Counted from the stretch's first letter, positions 12,621 to 24,068 are shown. The stretch is 64,000 bases of DNA from Cryptomeria japonica (GCF_030272615.1 NC_081410.1:127209140-127273139); one strand, 5' to 3'. Program-made: numbers and translations. Notes: a model not told the origin generated them from the sequence alone.

Positions 12621-13640
12621 TTATGGATGAAACCATTTGAGATGCATTTTGTTGATCAGATCTACTAGTGGTTTGCCTACAGAAGTAGCCAACTGATATG
12701 CCCCAGACCCAAATACGGTAGTGATAACATATGGACCCAACCAGTTTGATTCAAACTTTCCCTGATGTTCTCTATTTGATTGGTTACGAGGATTCTCCCT
12801 AAGAACAAGATCACCTACCTCAAATGTATGAGGTCTAACTCGATGATTATAGCTCCTACTCAATCATCAACTTCAATAGGCAATATAGCTTCTATGCCAT
12901 AGACCAGTGAATAGGGATTTGTGCCTGTAGGGGCTCGAATGCTAGTTCGATATGCCCATAGTACTAGATTTAATTGAATGTTCCAATCACGGCCAACATC
13001 ATTTACTATCTTCTTGAGGATTATCAATATGTTCTTGTTTGATGCTTTGGCCTGACCATTTCCTTGTGGGTAATAGGGAGTGGAAAAGCGGTGTTGGATG
13101 TGAAACTTCTCACAGAGCTCACGAACATCCTGATTTTTGAAAGGAAGCCTGTTATCTGTGATGATGGACATGGGTACACCATAACAGAAGATGATGTAAT
13201 TAAGGATGAATGAGGTGATCTGCTTGTCGGTGACTGGGTAAGTGGAACAGCTTCGATCCACTTTCTGAAGTATTTGGTGCCGGTAATGATGAATTTGTGG
13301 TTGTTGGATGAAGATGGATGAATTTTACCCACAAGGTCAAGTCCCCATTGACAAAAGGGCCATGGTGTTGTGATTGGTTGCAATTCCTGTGCTGGTGCAT
13401 GTATCGAGTCTCCATGAACTTGCCATTTCTTACATTTTCTGACAAAATAGTAGGAGTCTTTTTCCATGGATGGCAAGTAGTATCCAACGCGCATGATCTT
13501 CTTTGCTAAGGAAGGACCACTTGAGTGAGTCCCACAAATTCCTTCATGTACCTCTTCCAAGGCCTTTGTTGTCTCATCCTATTCCAAACATCGAAGGAGA
13601 GTACCATCAAGGCTACGTTGGTATAGGGTTTAGGCAATGA
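12621..13640 (-). pseudogene. TE-2 integrase
   Basis: On the reverse strand the zinc-binding part reads HEGICGTHSSG ... VRKCKKWQ, where the usual second Cys is Trp. The core follows with GLDLVG (first Asp), IITDNRLPF (second Asp) and PYYPQGNGQAKASNKNI. The catalytic Glu of the last motif is Lys here (AAA codon at 13046-13048). The C-terminal domain (HTFEVGDLVLR ... GKFESNWLGPYVI, ending HLKWFHP) is clear at 12621-12863. Frameshifts split the parts. In an active element this enzyme inserts the cDNA; this copy lacks a catalytic residue. Confidence 0.85.
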
Positions 13641-13845
13641 TGGTATATTGAGCGGTTTGGCAAATGAAGGTTTTATTTTGGTTATTTGATTGGTTAGGAG
13701 GAAGTGTGTGATCACAAAGGTAGGTGTAGAACTCATCGCACCATGGGGATTTGGAACCAACAAGGCAACATATCATCTCAGATTTGGGGATATCATAAGT
13801 AGGAATCCAAAGTTGTTCTACCAAGAACTCGTAGGGTGTTGAATT

Positions 13846-14237
13846 TTATGGAAGATCTAGGAGAGATGCAATGGTAGCCATGGTGTCAGCAACTTGATTT
13901 TGATCTCTAGGTATCTTCTCAAAGGTGATAGTTGTAAATGATGCTTTTAAAATGTCCACCATTTGCTTGTACAACATGAGTTTATCATCCTTGGTTTGAT
14001 ATTCTTCTGTGACTTGTCGGATGACCAGTTGGGAGTCACCATATATCTGTAACTCTTTCAATTTCCATTGTATAGCTAGTCTGAGTCTTGTGATCAAGGC
14101 CTCATATTCTTCTATGTTGTTTGTACATGGAAAAGTTAGCTTGTAAGATTTTGGGATGCTGTCACCTTGAGGTGTGTTAAACAGAATGCCTGCCCCCGAG
14201 CCATGCCTAGTATATGAACCATCAAAGTAGATCTTTC
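13846..14237 (-). pseudogene. TE-2 second (archaeal-type-like) RNase H
   Basis: From about 14237 the reverse strand reads KIYFDGSYTRHGSGAGILF, then CTNNIEEYEALI, IYGDSQLVIRQV and DQNQVADTMA. These give the Asp, Glu, Asp and Asp residues expected of an RNase H active site. The domain lies after the ordinary RT-linked RNase H and before integrase, where Tat-group gypsy elements carry an extra RNase H. The frame is open across the domain; a TGA lies just upstream where a Trp codon would be expected. This is the best-preserved enzyme domain in TE-2. Confidence 0.8.
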
Positions 14238-14299
14238 ATGGTTGTGTTGTTGTGATCATGAAGATCTCTTCATCTAGAAAGTTATAAACAAGAGGATGA

Positions 14300-14719
14300 T
14301 CACCTATGAGGGGTGCATTGGCCAACTGATCTGCAATAATGGTCCATATACTCGATGTCAAATTCACTCAAAATCATCACCCATTTTGCCAAGCGGGCTG
14401 TCAATGCTGCTTTGCTGAGTAAGTATTTTAGTGGATCGATCTTTACAATGAGTTGTACTTTATGTTTTAACAAATAGTTCCTCAGTTTAGTGGCTACCAA
14501 GATTACTGCTAGACAAGCTCACTCAATAGGTGTGTAATTGAGTTCATAGCCGACTAGTGTGTGAGAGATGTAGTAAACATCACACTCTTTCCCTTCTACA
14601 TTATGTTGTGCCAATAGTACTCCCAATGTTGTATTAGTTGCTGAAATATAGAGTAATAGAGGTCTACTTGGATCTGGTGGGATCAACAACAGTGTATTCA
14701 TGAGATAGTCCTTAAGCAT
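14300..14719 (-). pseudogene. TE-2 RT-linked RNase H
   Basis: The pieces at 14519-14719 (LLLYISATNTTLGVLLAQ, then YYISHTLVGYELNYTPIE) and 14300-14500 (LLKHKVQLIVKIDPLKYLL, then ARLAKWVMILSEFDIEY) match the degenerate RNase H that follows RT in gypsy elements. The usual first catalytic Asp position reads SATNTTLG. The two pieces are separated by a frame break. Confidence 0.75.
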
Positions 14720-15640
14720 CTAGAATGCTTGTTGGCATCTGGCATCCCATTGAAAGCGGATGTTTTTGTGTAACAGGTGTGTAAAAGGATGACACTTATC
14801 TGCTAGTTGTACAATGAATATTTGGATGGATTGAAGCCACCCTTGTAGTTTCCTTAGCTGAATGATGTTCCTTAGAGGTGGCATGTCCATGATTGCTTTG
14901 ACCTTTGCTGGGTCGACCTCAATGTCTTTGCTTGAGATAATGTATCCTAGAAGCTTCCCTGAGGTTACTCCAAAGACCCATTTATTTGGGTTGAGTCGAA
15001 CATGATATTGTTCCAGTCTGTCAAAGATTTTCTCTAATATTTTGAGATGACCTTCTCTTGTTAATGATTTTACCAGTAAGTCATCAAAATAATCTTCCAT
15101 TATGGTATGCATCATATCATGAAAGATGGTGCTCATTGCTCTTTGATAGGTCACCCCTGCATTCTTTAGACCAAAAGGAATTACATTCCAACAGTATGTT
15201 CCCCATGGACATGTGAAGGTCATCTTATGTTGATCCTCTGGTGTGATCTTTATCTAATTGTACTTTGAAAATCTATCCATAAGAGAAAGCATGGCATGTC
15301 ATGTTGTTAGGTCCACGATCATGTCAATGTTTCATAGGGGGAAGTCATCTTTAGGACATGCCTTGTTTAGATCTCTGAAGTCAGTATAGATACAGATGCC
15401 CCCATTTGGTTTGCCAATAGGTACAATGTTGGATATCCAATCTGCATTATCAATTGGTCTAATAAAACCAACATCCAGGAGTTTCTTAAGTTCTACTTTG
15501 ACTAGTACTACAATCTGGGGGTGCATCTTGCGAAGCTTCTGTTTTACTAGTTTAGCTCCTTCTGCCATAGTGAGGTGATGCATGACTAAATCAGGATCAA
15601 GACCAGGCATGTCTGTATATGACCATGCAAAGTCGATCTA
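14720..15640 (-). pseudogene. TE-2 reverse transcriptase
   Basis: The N-terminal part (15332-15610) has VKVELKKLLDVGFIRPI, VPIGKPNGGICIYTDFRDLN and KACPKDDFPL. The second part (14720-15223) has MPFGL-type WNVIPFGLKNAGVTYQRAM and the catalytic YFDD near 15080-15091, then LGYIISSKDIEVDPAK. Phe in place of Val or Ile in the YxDD box is within the known range. The two open parts are joined across about 110 bases containing breaks. It would copy element RNA into DNA; this copy is disrupted. Confidence 0.88.
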
Positions 15641-15769
15641 ACGCTTCTAGAAGAATTCGACAAACTTAGGTTGTTCCTCTGAAATTAAAAGAGATGCCAG
15701 ATGTATGTGATGAGTAGTCTCAAGGGTCCCCACGTTGAATTATTTTGTTTCCTCAATAAGGATTTTTGA

Positions 15770-16960
15770 TCATTCCAGATTTGCACTAGAGGGGAGGATG
15801 TCAAACCTTTCATCCGTAGGTGCCTCAGAGAGGTTTTCACCATTGGATATGCTCTTTCTTTTTACTTTTTTGGGATCAAATAGTGCCATAGTGTGGTTTT
15901 CACTGGAAGATGCATGTTTTATTATAATATTTTTGCAGCTGAAAGGTTTGGCATCTGCCCCAAAGTAGGTTGTGCTATTAAGTTCAATGGCGAATCCATC
16001 TTTGTGATCCCCACTTGGTATGTTATCCCGTAGTTCCAAAATGTCAATGATCGCCTCATCGTTTTGGAAATGGTCAAGGCATGGGGGATTTGGTTGGTTC
16101 CATTCGATGAGTTAAGGATGGATAATGGGTATTACCTCATCGATCAGGTAAATTTTATAAGATGTGTCAGTGAGGGTCAAGACGTTGTGGTGAAGGTCGT
16201 TGATGGTACTCTCCCTGTCAGATTCAGGTGTAGGATGTGACATAGGCTCTATGGAAGGTGTTTCCAGTTCAGGAACCCAAGAGGTTTTAATCTGTTCTTC
16301 TCTGTAAATAGGGATTTCTTTGTGAGGTAGAGGTGGTGATGTGTCTTCCTCATCTGAAGTATTGAGATGTATAGAATCAACTTCCCATTCATGTGAGTCA
16401 GTCTCTGAGTCGCTTTCCAGTATCTGATCACTATACCAAACTGGGATATCCTTTGAGTTAAACACTGTAGGTTTGATTGATTGATGTACCTTTGGAGATG
16501 GAATGGTTGGTGCTATGGGGAGGATTATTGGGATCAGTGAATCCAATACTGGGAGTATCGACATTGTTGAATCTACTGCTTCTAATGGAATGATCAGTGT
16601 TGTCGATACTGATGGGGGTTTTGATACTGCTAATGGTGGGATCGACTGATGTACCTTTGGAGATGGAATGATTGGTGGGATGGTTAGTACTATGAATGGT
16701 ATTGTTGGGATTCTCAGCCTCATTGGGTAAAATGGTGTGGTTCTTGGTGTTGATGATATAATCAAGGGTGGCTTCTTTAGAGTATTAGGTTGATATAGAG
16801 GTTTGATGGTTTTCCCTTTGAATCTGAGCTTAGGAAGAGTCTCCTTTTGAAAGCCTAATCCAATGTTATCTTTAGGCTTTAATTTTGGCTGCAGCCGCTT
16901 ATTTTGTCCTTGCTTGCAAGGTCCCAAAGTACAATGACCATCATAGCCCATTCTTTGCAT
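15770..16960 (-). pseudogene. TE-2 protease-RT linker with G-patch-like start
   Basis: A 282-codon open frame (16112-16960) starts with MQRMGYDGHCTLGPCKQGQ and DNIGLGF, resembling the degenerate G-patch segment found between protease and RT in several plant gypsy elements. It continues as a Pro/Ile/Ser-rich stretch with two near-identical PTIPSPKVHQSI segments, then an acidic part (LESDSETDSHEWEVDS). A further open piece at 15770-16039 leads to RT. The linker is probably structural; no enzyme motif is seen. Confidence 0.55.
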
Positions 16961-16981
16961 AATGGTAAGGCCTTTTCCATA

Positions 16982-17900
16982 TTAATCTATGGGAAGCTTA
17001 GCTTGTGGGATTTCCATTGTGATAGGATCTTTATAGATCCATTCTGTTAAGTCCTCATCTCTGGTCTCCTCTTCTTGGATCTTTTCAAGGAAAAAAGGTG
17101 ACAAAGTGCATGTTGGCTTGACCAGTGGTGTTTGAAGTAACCTTTGAGGCTTACCATGAGTTCTAGGGGAAGTGGGTAGCTTCTCTTGCTTGGGTATAGT
17201 GGTTTTTGAACTGGAAAGAGAGGCTGGACTAACATATGATGTGGATGGGATAGCTTCTTTATTGTTGGGAACGATAATCTCTGGCTGATGGTTGATATTG
17301 TTACAATATGCAAATGGATTTGTATCACCAAGGATTGTAATTTCTACACTGTTATGAGGAAACTTGATACACTGGTGATAGGTGGATGGAACGGCTTGCA
17401 TGGAATGTATCCAAGGTCTCCCTAACAACAAATTATAGGGCAGAGGAAGGTCCAAAACTTGACATATGATGTGCTTCACCACTGGGCCCACTAGGATTGG
17501 TAACACAACTGCTCCTTTAGAAGAACTCTCCACATCATCATAGGCTTTTATGGTTATCTTTTTGTGGGGGTCCACTGATTCAACTACATATCGCAGTGTT
17601 GTGACCAATTATAATGTACAGATATTTAGGCTTGCTCCATTGTCGATCAAGACTCACTTGATCCTATGTTGGTTGATAAATCCTTCAATATGGAGTGAGG
17701 CGTTATGAGGTTGTTGGAAGGATGTATTGTTGCTTTCAGAGAAAGTGAGACATGGTGATGACCTCAGACTACCAACCATAGGTTGAAATTGATCTGTATT
17801 TAGATTGACAGGGACTAACGCCTCTTGGAGAGCTTGATCCAAGATTATTTATGGGATGGGGATAGGCGCAAAATCTCTAAGATGGATATAAGTGCAGGCG
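16982..17900 (-). pseudogene. TE-2 retropepsin-like protease
   Basis: On the reverse strand the catalytic loop reads VLIDNGASLNIC near 17630-17660, just after a TGA, and the C-terminal half reads YNLLLGRPWIHSMQAVPSTY in the 16982-17608 frame. The upstream piece 17654-17842 (LDQALQEALVPVNLN) corresponds to the segment before the protease in related elements. The protease would cut the Gag-Pol polyprotein. Stops separate the halves. Confidence 0.75.
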
Positions 17901-17910
17901 TCTTATGTAA

Positions 17911-19700
17911 CTATTCCACAAGGTTATATTGCTTTGGGATGGAGGTTGTGCCTTGTGGAGTTTCTTTAATGGTAATCTTGCTATGACGTGTAACAACATT
18001 GTAGGTAGAGCTTGGATCTTTGATGGTAATGGTTGCAATTTGTTCATTGGCATCATATAGGTGATTCACAGTGTAATTATAGGGGGCTCGCGTATAATCA
18101 TTGGTATCTATATTTTGTCCTGAAGTGGAAGGACCCCTTTGATCTTGTGATGGAAGCGGATTCTTAAACATAAGATGATCATTATTTGGGGTTTTTGGGT
18201 CGTGTCCTTCAATTTCAATCTCTTCTCGGTCAATAAGATCCTAAACAAGATCTTTCAATCTATGACAGTTACTTGTTTTATGTCCTTTCCCTTGATGGAA
18301 TTCACAATGTTCATTATCCCTCCACCATGGAGGTTTGACCTGAGGTTCGTAATTAGATGTCTTTGGTAAGGTTACTAGATTTGAAGAGACCAATTGACGT
18401 AACATTGTTTCAATAAGTTCTCCTAAGGGAGTGTATGTACATTTTGGTTTATAATTTTGTTGTTGTTTTCTCAGTTCCTCTTGCGGTGCATTGCGCCCTT
18501 GATTTGGCAGGGGAGCAACCGTGTTTTTCTTAGGAGGGGGGTTTTGCCCCGCAAATCAAACCATGGGTTGTGCACTATTGATAGTCCTTGCATCTACAAC
18601 TCCATCATTGATGATGTTTTGTTTTTATTCCAAAAGTTGGGTTTATCATTGTTAAAGCGTGGGCGAGGGCCATCTTTTGCTTCATTGTATATCTTGATAA
18701 GCCCCTTTTTGATGAGGGCTCGTTCACATTTTAAACCCTGGGTGATCATGTCATTAAAGGACTCTGTGCCTTTCATGTCTTGATGGAATTCCATTTCTTT
18801 GTTCAAGTTAGAAATAAATATTTCCACTAGCTCTCATTCAGGTAACTGAAGAGAACGTCTGCTAGACATTTATCACCATCATTGCAAGAAAGCTGAAAAT
18901 AGATCCCCTGGTTTTTGCTTGGTGTTACACAGATCTGCCATGGTGACATCGTGTTCTATGTTATGTGAATAATGTGCAATGAACTTTTGGATCAGTTCTT
19001 CGAATGTCCTAATGTTGCCTGTTAGTCAAGAAAACCATTGCGTGGTTGTCCATTATAAACTCTGAGGAAAGAGACGCATTAGATATGTGTCTTCATATGC
19101 CACTTCTAGGCAAGCTGAGTGAAATTCCCTGACATGATCTCGAGGGTCTCCTTTTCCCCGATACTTTTCAAACTTAGGTGTTTCAAATCCTTGTGGAAAA
19201 GGTGGCATATTTAGATTCCTATCGAAGGGATAGGGACAAATATCATTAAGTGAAAAGTGGGTAGTTTTCACATCACTGTGGAGTTGTTGGGCTAGATTCT
19301 TGACTTGTTGCCTCAATATGTCAATGTCATTAGGAGGAGGAGGAGGTGGGGGATTTCCTTGATGAAGGTCATATCTGAAGTTATCTCGACCTCTTCCACC
19401 CTCATTATGACTATGGTGTTCCGATGCTTGTCGTAATTGTGCAGTATCAAAATTAGAGGGTAGTTTGGCTCCCTCTTGAGCAAGTCTCAAAAAGTGAGCA
19501 TCAACGTTGTTTTTTAGGATTTCATCAAAAAGTCGATTGAAGAGGGGGTTGTGTTGTGCCCTTTCTATTTCTTTAGGAGTGGGAGTACTATGATTTTCAT
19601 CATTTGTGTTTCCTCTAAGGGCTTCTTGGAATTCATTGAGATTTTTCTCCTCTTCCTCCTTGATCTCTAGTTGTCTAGACCTTGATCTAGTTCGAACCAT
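17911..19700 (-). pseudogene. TE-2 gag
   Basis: The likely start is the ATG at 19698-19700 (MVRTRSRSRQLE), a common gag opening. The capsid region shows GFETPKFEKYRGKGDPRDHV and LFPQSL. After a frame break come FEELIQKFIAHYSHN and VEIFISNLNKEMEFHQD (18594-18827). A zinc-finger-like HCEFHQGKGHKTSNCHRLK lies at about 18240-18315, the Cys/His form typical of plant Ty3 gag. A Pro run precedes the capsid part. Gag would form the particle and bind RNA. Several stops and shifts break it. Confidence 0.82.
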
Positions 19701-20134
19701 TTTGTTTGAAAGTTGTTCTTGAAGTTTGGTGAAAATGATTATGAGTTGGTTATGGAATGAGAGATAAATGTTTGGTGAAGTGTTTTGCATATGGATCTCT
19801 AGCACTAAAGGTTTGATGTTACCAAAGTCCTTCTATGAATTGCTTGTTGTGTTTGTTGACAATGTTTGATATGATAAGGTATAGAGAGGTCCAAGATGTG
19901 TTACAGACCAAGCTATCTAGTAATGAGAGGATGCACTAATAGACTAGTTTTAACCTGCGTAGAAATGCCTCTTTAGGATGAGTTTATCCTAGATGTAGAG
20001 ACACTCTAAAAAGTGATGTGTTGTTTTGATTCAATCAATTACTAAAAAGAACTCAGGACAAGACCTCTTTATGTTTCGAGAGTTGGAATGGATTGATGAT
20101 GTATGAATGTGAGAATGGATGGAATGTTTAAACT

Positions 20135-20680
20135 TCAATAAAAACTTTGTGTTACATATGGGAAAAATTCTTCCTCTTCTCTTTCAGGGGTTGGTGGTTC
20201 TTCCCGAGATATGTTATATGTTATGCAAGTGTCTGGAAAGAAGGAAGGGTTGATTTTGCCTCCCTTGTTTTTATGATAACTCAAAGCTCTATATTGAGTA
20301 AAATCTCTGCAATTCAAAGACTCTTGATCAAACTCGTTGGATTTTCCTTGAAAATATAGACGCATGTGATGCAATAAGGCTCTATGTGAGACAAAAATTT
20401 GTCTATTGAGAGAGAAAATTTTCCTTCTTTTGATGAAAGCCTTTGAGCTCAATGGTCTTTTCTTCAAATTGATATGTTGATGAAGATTCTTCCTTCTCAA
20501 AATATGAAGGATGGTCATATAGTTTGATATCTTGCTTGCACTTTTGTTTTGTTCTTTGCCAAATGTTTGGTTTTGAATTTTTTGTGTTGGATGAATACTT
20601 GTTTTTGAATTGGTTTTGATTTTCTTTGACAAGAAAATAGAGCAAGCACACAAACACAATAATGTTGCCTCAAAAGGCAC
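20135..20680 (-). other. 181-codon open frame in TE-2 leader
   Basis: The predicted product is basic, rich in Lys, Ser and His in its first two thirds, with an acidic Glu run near the end (REEPPTPEREEEEFFP). No domain is recognised. Its place upstream of gag matches the extra first ORF of Ogre-type elements, but it is shorter and may be chance. Confidence 0.2.
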
Positions 20681-21789
20681 AAATAAGTGTGGGTCTAAGT
20701 CAACCCAATCTTTGAATTTTCTAACCCCTTTTCAAATGTTTTTGTGTATGTTTTTCCAAAAGTCTGAAGTCAACTCAATTTATTACTGGTCTGACACAAA
20801 ATGAAGACACTTCAAACACATTTTATCCCTAAGGTCAAATGGCCAGTTGCGATAATTTCAGCCCACATCTTGATATTTCTTCAACTTTGGTACTACATAC
20901 CTTATGAATCCCACTGTAGTAGGTAAGGATGTGATATACTAAGTCTTGTGCGAGCATAACAGATAGATGATCCCTATGATGGGGGAGTCACCACTTTTAT
21001 CAAGCTACAAGTAGCCTTTCAAAAAGCCATGTTTCTACTCAAGGAAATATGTATGGTGAGTATCTTGGGAGAAAAACCATCTATGCTCTTGCACTGAATT
21101 TATCACAAATATCCTCAATCAATAGAACAGGTGGGTTTCTATATAAAAAGGTGTCTAGTAATGTTCGATGTTTTTGGACATAAGTTCATTCTGCAGTGAC
21201 TCACTTAAGAGCCTTGTAACTTGTGGTGGGGCCCATTTATCCTTTTGGCAAGTTACACTATAGGAAAAGCTATACGCAAGGCTACAACTTTCACTCACAC
21301 CTGATTTCTATAGCGGCTTGAAGGATTTACCGCACGAGGTCGTTCCCAAGAGTGATGTGTCTCTTGGCAGGCCTCTCTTAAAAAGATAAAATTTTGAGTG
21401 TTACTAACACTTTTCTCTTGCACCTAGGACCACGAAAGCCAAGGGAGAGGATAGTGTGTGTTAGAAGTAGGACCACTCGCCAAACTTTGCACAAGTGTGC
21501 CAATCACTAAAAACACTTGTTCTTTTTAACTGATTTTCATTGCAATGTGATCTAACTATTTGGAGATGTTGCTCCAACAATCATGGTGATCTTTTTAACT
21601 TCAAAGGCAAAATGTTTTGTAAACTAGGAACTTTGAAATATTGGTCAACTGAATTGAAAACATGTTTTTTTGCTTGATGTAAAATTGCTTTTGAACTTGA
21701 AGGAAAAAGGGCTTGTTCTTTTTAAGCTTTGCCCAAAACGAAGAGTGGATTGTGATTTCTTTAAGTTGATACAAGAAATGAAATTTTCT

Positions 21790-21935
21790 TTGTTGATTTT
21801 AAGCACCAAAAATGAAGTTTGGAGTTGATTTTAAGCACCAAAATGAAGTCTTGTTTCCTAACTTGCAAGAAAAACAAAGTTTGCCTTGTTGATTTTAAGC
21901 ACCAAAAATGAATTGAAGTTGATTTTAACTTAAGA
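21790..21935. repeat. TTGATTTTAAGCACC repeats in TE-2 leader
   Basis: TTGATTTTAAGCACC followed by AAAAATGAA occurs near 21792, 21824 and 21889, with a partial fourth near 21918. Spacing is irregular (about 32, 65 and 29 bp). Confidence 0.6.
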
Positions 21936-22158
21936 AAAGAAAATGAATTTATTTATCCTAACTTAAAAGACAAAGTTAGCAAAATAAATTAATTGACTTC
22001 CTAAGCTTAATTTCTAAAATCCTACAAAAACAGGGTTAGTCCAAACCTGCACACAAGATAATAAGTTAGTAAAATCCACATATTTGGTGGGCTTCTACAA
22101 ACCTAATTTTTTGGTTTTTCGGTTACAAGAAATTCTTTTTACAACTCTTTGTTACAAT

Positions 22159-22470
22159 AGCGCTACTCTGTGTGAAAAAAAAAGTGCCATTTAACATGAA
22201 AGTGCTAATAAAACAGTGAAAGCGCTAAAAGAAGCACAAACACGCTACAAAAAGAGACAAAAGCGCTAAAAGAACTCTGTCAAATAGAATTAATTTTGTA
22301 AAACAAAGAGCCAAAAGCACTAAAAGAAGATACGATAGCGCTATTTAAGGGTTAATAGCACTAAAAGATGGACAATAGCGCTAATTGAGAAACAATAGCA
22401 CTATTATTAGGAACAATAGCGCTAAAGTGTCCAATTTTGAAGGCACTAAAGCGGGAACGAAATCGCTAAA
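22159..22470. repeat. Phased AGCGCT-type hexamer array in TE-2 leader
   Basis: AGCGCT, or one-base variants such as AGCACT and AGTGCT, usually followed by AA, begins at 22159, 22201, 22221, 22241 (CACGCT), 22262, 22316, 22337, 22357, 22377, 22397, 22418, 22442 and 22462. Within the two runs most intervals are 20-21 bp; breaks are 43, 54 and 24 bp. The intervening bases are A-rich and not conserved. The array lies just inside the 5' LTR, about 75 bp past the primer-binding site on the element strand. Confidence 0.8.
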
Positions 22471-22544
22471 GAGGGACCTGTGTGTCAATTAAAACATAGA
22501 AAAATGTTAGTAGTTTTTAAAAAATGATATCAGAAGGTTGCATG

Positions 22545-22569
22545 TTCGATTAACATTGGGTTCACCAAA
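22545..22569 (-). other. TE-2 primer-binding site
   Basis: On the element strand TTTGGTGAACCCAATG follows the CA end of the 5' LTR directly. It shares TTTGGTGAACC with the TE-1 site. The primer tRNA is not assigned. Confidence 0.65.
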
Positions 22570-24063
22570 TGATGCTCAGCAAAAAGGATATCGTTAGGAT
22601 AACAAACACAAACAACAAGCAAGAAACCAATTATTAGTGTTAGTGTTAGAAATCACAAATTAAAAACTATCCTAAGCAAGCATATCAAGAGAGACACTAC
22701 ATACAAAACAGAAAGCTTAATGAAACTAAGAAATGCAACAAGACATCTCCAAATGCCCTCCACCATGTTTGTAGCTTCTCCCCCCTTGTTCCTCTCCTCT
22801 CCAAGTTCCCAAATGAGTGTAGCTCTCAGTAGCTTTTTGCACTATTTTTGGATGTCTTATGGAGGTTCAAGATTGTGAATAAAAGCTCATGAAAATGCAA
22901 ACATGAACAAGCTAAAAATGAGATATCATATAATCTAGTGTTGATTTTAGTCCAAAAGAGTAAATGTAAATGCTTATGCTAAATGCTCTCTAAATTTCAC
23001 TATAGGTTAAATACATACAAGTTTTCAGGATTATAGATGTGCTTGAGGATGCTTGAGGATTTGAAAATGAGGAATGTGAGCTCTATTTATAGGTAAAATG
23101 GAGAAATGGAGGGTTGAGATTGAGTAATCTCAACAAGGGTCGGGATTGAAAGTTTTAAGATCCATGTGAGGGATTTCAACCCAATCCCGGGATGGCAAAT
23201 GTCAACAAGAGATGGGTTGAGAGGAGAGGGAATAATCATTAAATGCTTGACATGACTTGAGGGTTAACATGGGAGGTAAGGTTAATGTTGAGTTGAAATA
23301 ATAAAGCCATTATCCAATAAATAATGTCTCTATCCAATGGATAAACTCTTGTGCAAGGGTTAGTGAGGATAACCATGGTCAAAGCAATAAATGCTTGAAG
23401 AGACACATGGGTTACATGAGGGTTGAGTTAGAGGTAAAGTCTCTAACCATGGGTCAAGTGGATTTAACCATAAATGGTTATGTAAGAGGCATTAATGGTC
23501 ATGTAAGAGCCATTAGTGGTTTGGAAGACTTTAGGGGTTAGCTTGTTGAACACATAAAATATTTTTCAAAGACTTTGGAATCTTTGAGAAGTGACTTCAA
23601 GTTTCTTAGGAATGTGACAATATTTAGGGGATGGGATTAGGCTAATTAGGAATTATTAGAAAGTGGTTAGAAGGATCTAGAAGGGGATTTAGGATTGCAA
23701 GTGGATTTGGTGGGTGAGGGAAAATAGGATTTAAATTAAAATAAAATTAATTTATTTCAACTTGTGGTTGCAACTTGCATTTGTAGGAGAATGCAAGTTG
23801 GGGGGAGTTTAATGATTTAAATAAATGTTTTAAATATTTATTTAAAAGAGGAAAGGGGTTTAAATTAAATAATTATGATTTATATATTTAATTGATTTAG
23901 AATTTGGTTTAATGAATTAATTGAAATAAATTAAATAATTTATTTAATTAATAGGAGAATGGTTGAGGATGAATTAATTTAATTAATTGTTGGCTAGTGG
24001 GTTTATTAATCAAATAAATAGTAAATATTCATTTAATTAAATGAACAAATTTATGTGACCACA
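22570..24063 (-). repeat. TE-2 5' LTR
   Basis: It is about 1494 bp and on the element strand begins TGTGGTCACA and ends TGAGCATCA. It differs from the other LTR by scattered substitutions and short indels, so the insertion is not recent but is younger than TE-1. Confidence 0.88.
23078..23092 (-). promoter_or_regulatory. TATA box in TE-2 5' LTR
   Basis: The reverse strand reads CTATAAATAGAGCTC. It lies about one kilobase into the LTR on the element strand and would start transcripts toward gag. Confidence 0.6.
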
Positions 24064-24068
24064 ATAAT
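24064..24068. other. TE-2 target-site duplication, right copy
   Basis: ATAAT here pairs with ATAAA at 8951-8955. The intact TE-1 5' LTR has GATATTATAATGCTTA at the same place, so the pre-insertion sequence is known and supports ATAAT. Confidence 0.8.

Larger units (their letters stand above)
19701..22569 (-). other. TE-2 5' leader
   Basis: About 2.9 kb separates the 5' LTR from gag. It holds the primer-binding site, a hexamer array, a second short repeat cluster and one 181-codon open frame (all listed separately). No known domain is seen. Long leaders, sometimes with an extra ORF, are known in the Tat/Ogre group. Confidence 0.5.
8956..24063 (-). mobile_element. TE-2: Ty3/gypsy LTR retrotransposon, Tat-like, with dual RNase H
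   Basis: A 15.1 kb element lies on the reverse strand inside the TE-1 3' LTR. Two LTRs of about 1.49 kb (8956-10437 and 22570-24063) are highly alike, begin TG and end CA on the element strand, and are flanked by ATAAA (8951-8955) and ATAAT (24064-24068), a 5-bp duplication with one mismatch. Along the element strand the order is leader, gag, protease, G-patch-like linker, RT, RNase H, second RNase H and integrase. That order is Ty3/gypsy, and the extra RNase H is a feature of the Tat group. All ORFs carry stops or frameshifts, so the copy is dead. Confidence 0.9.
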
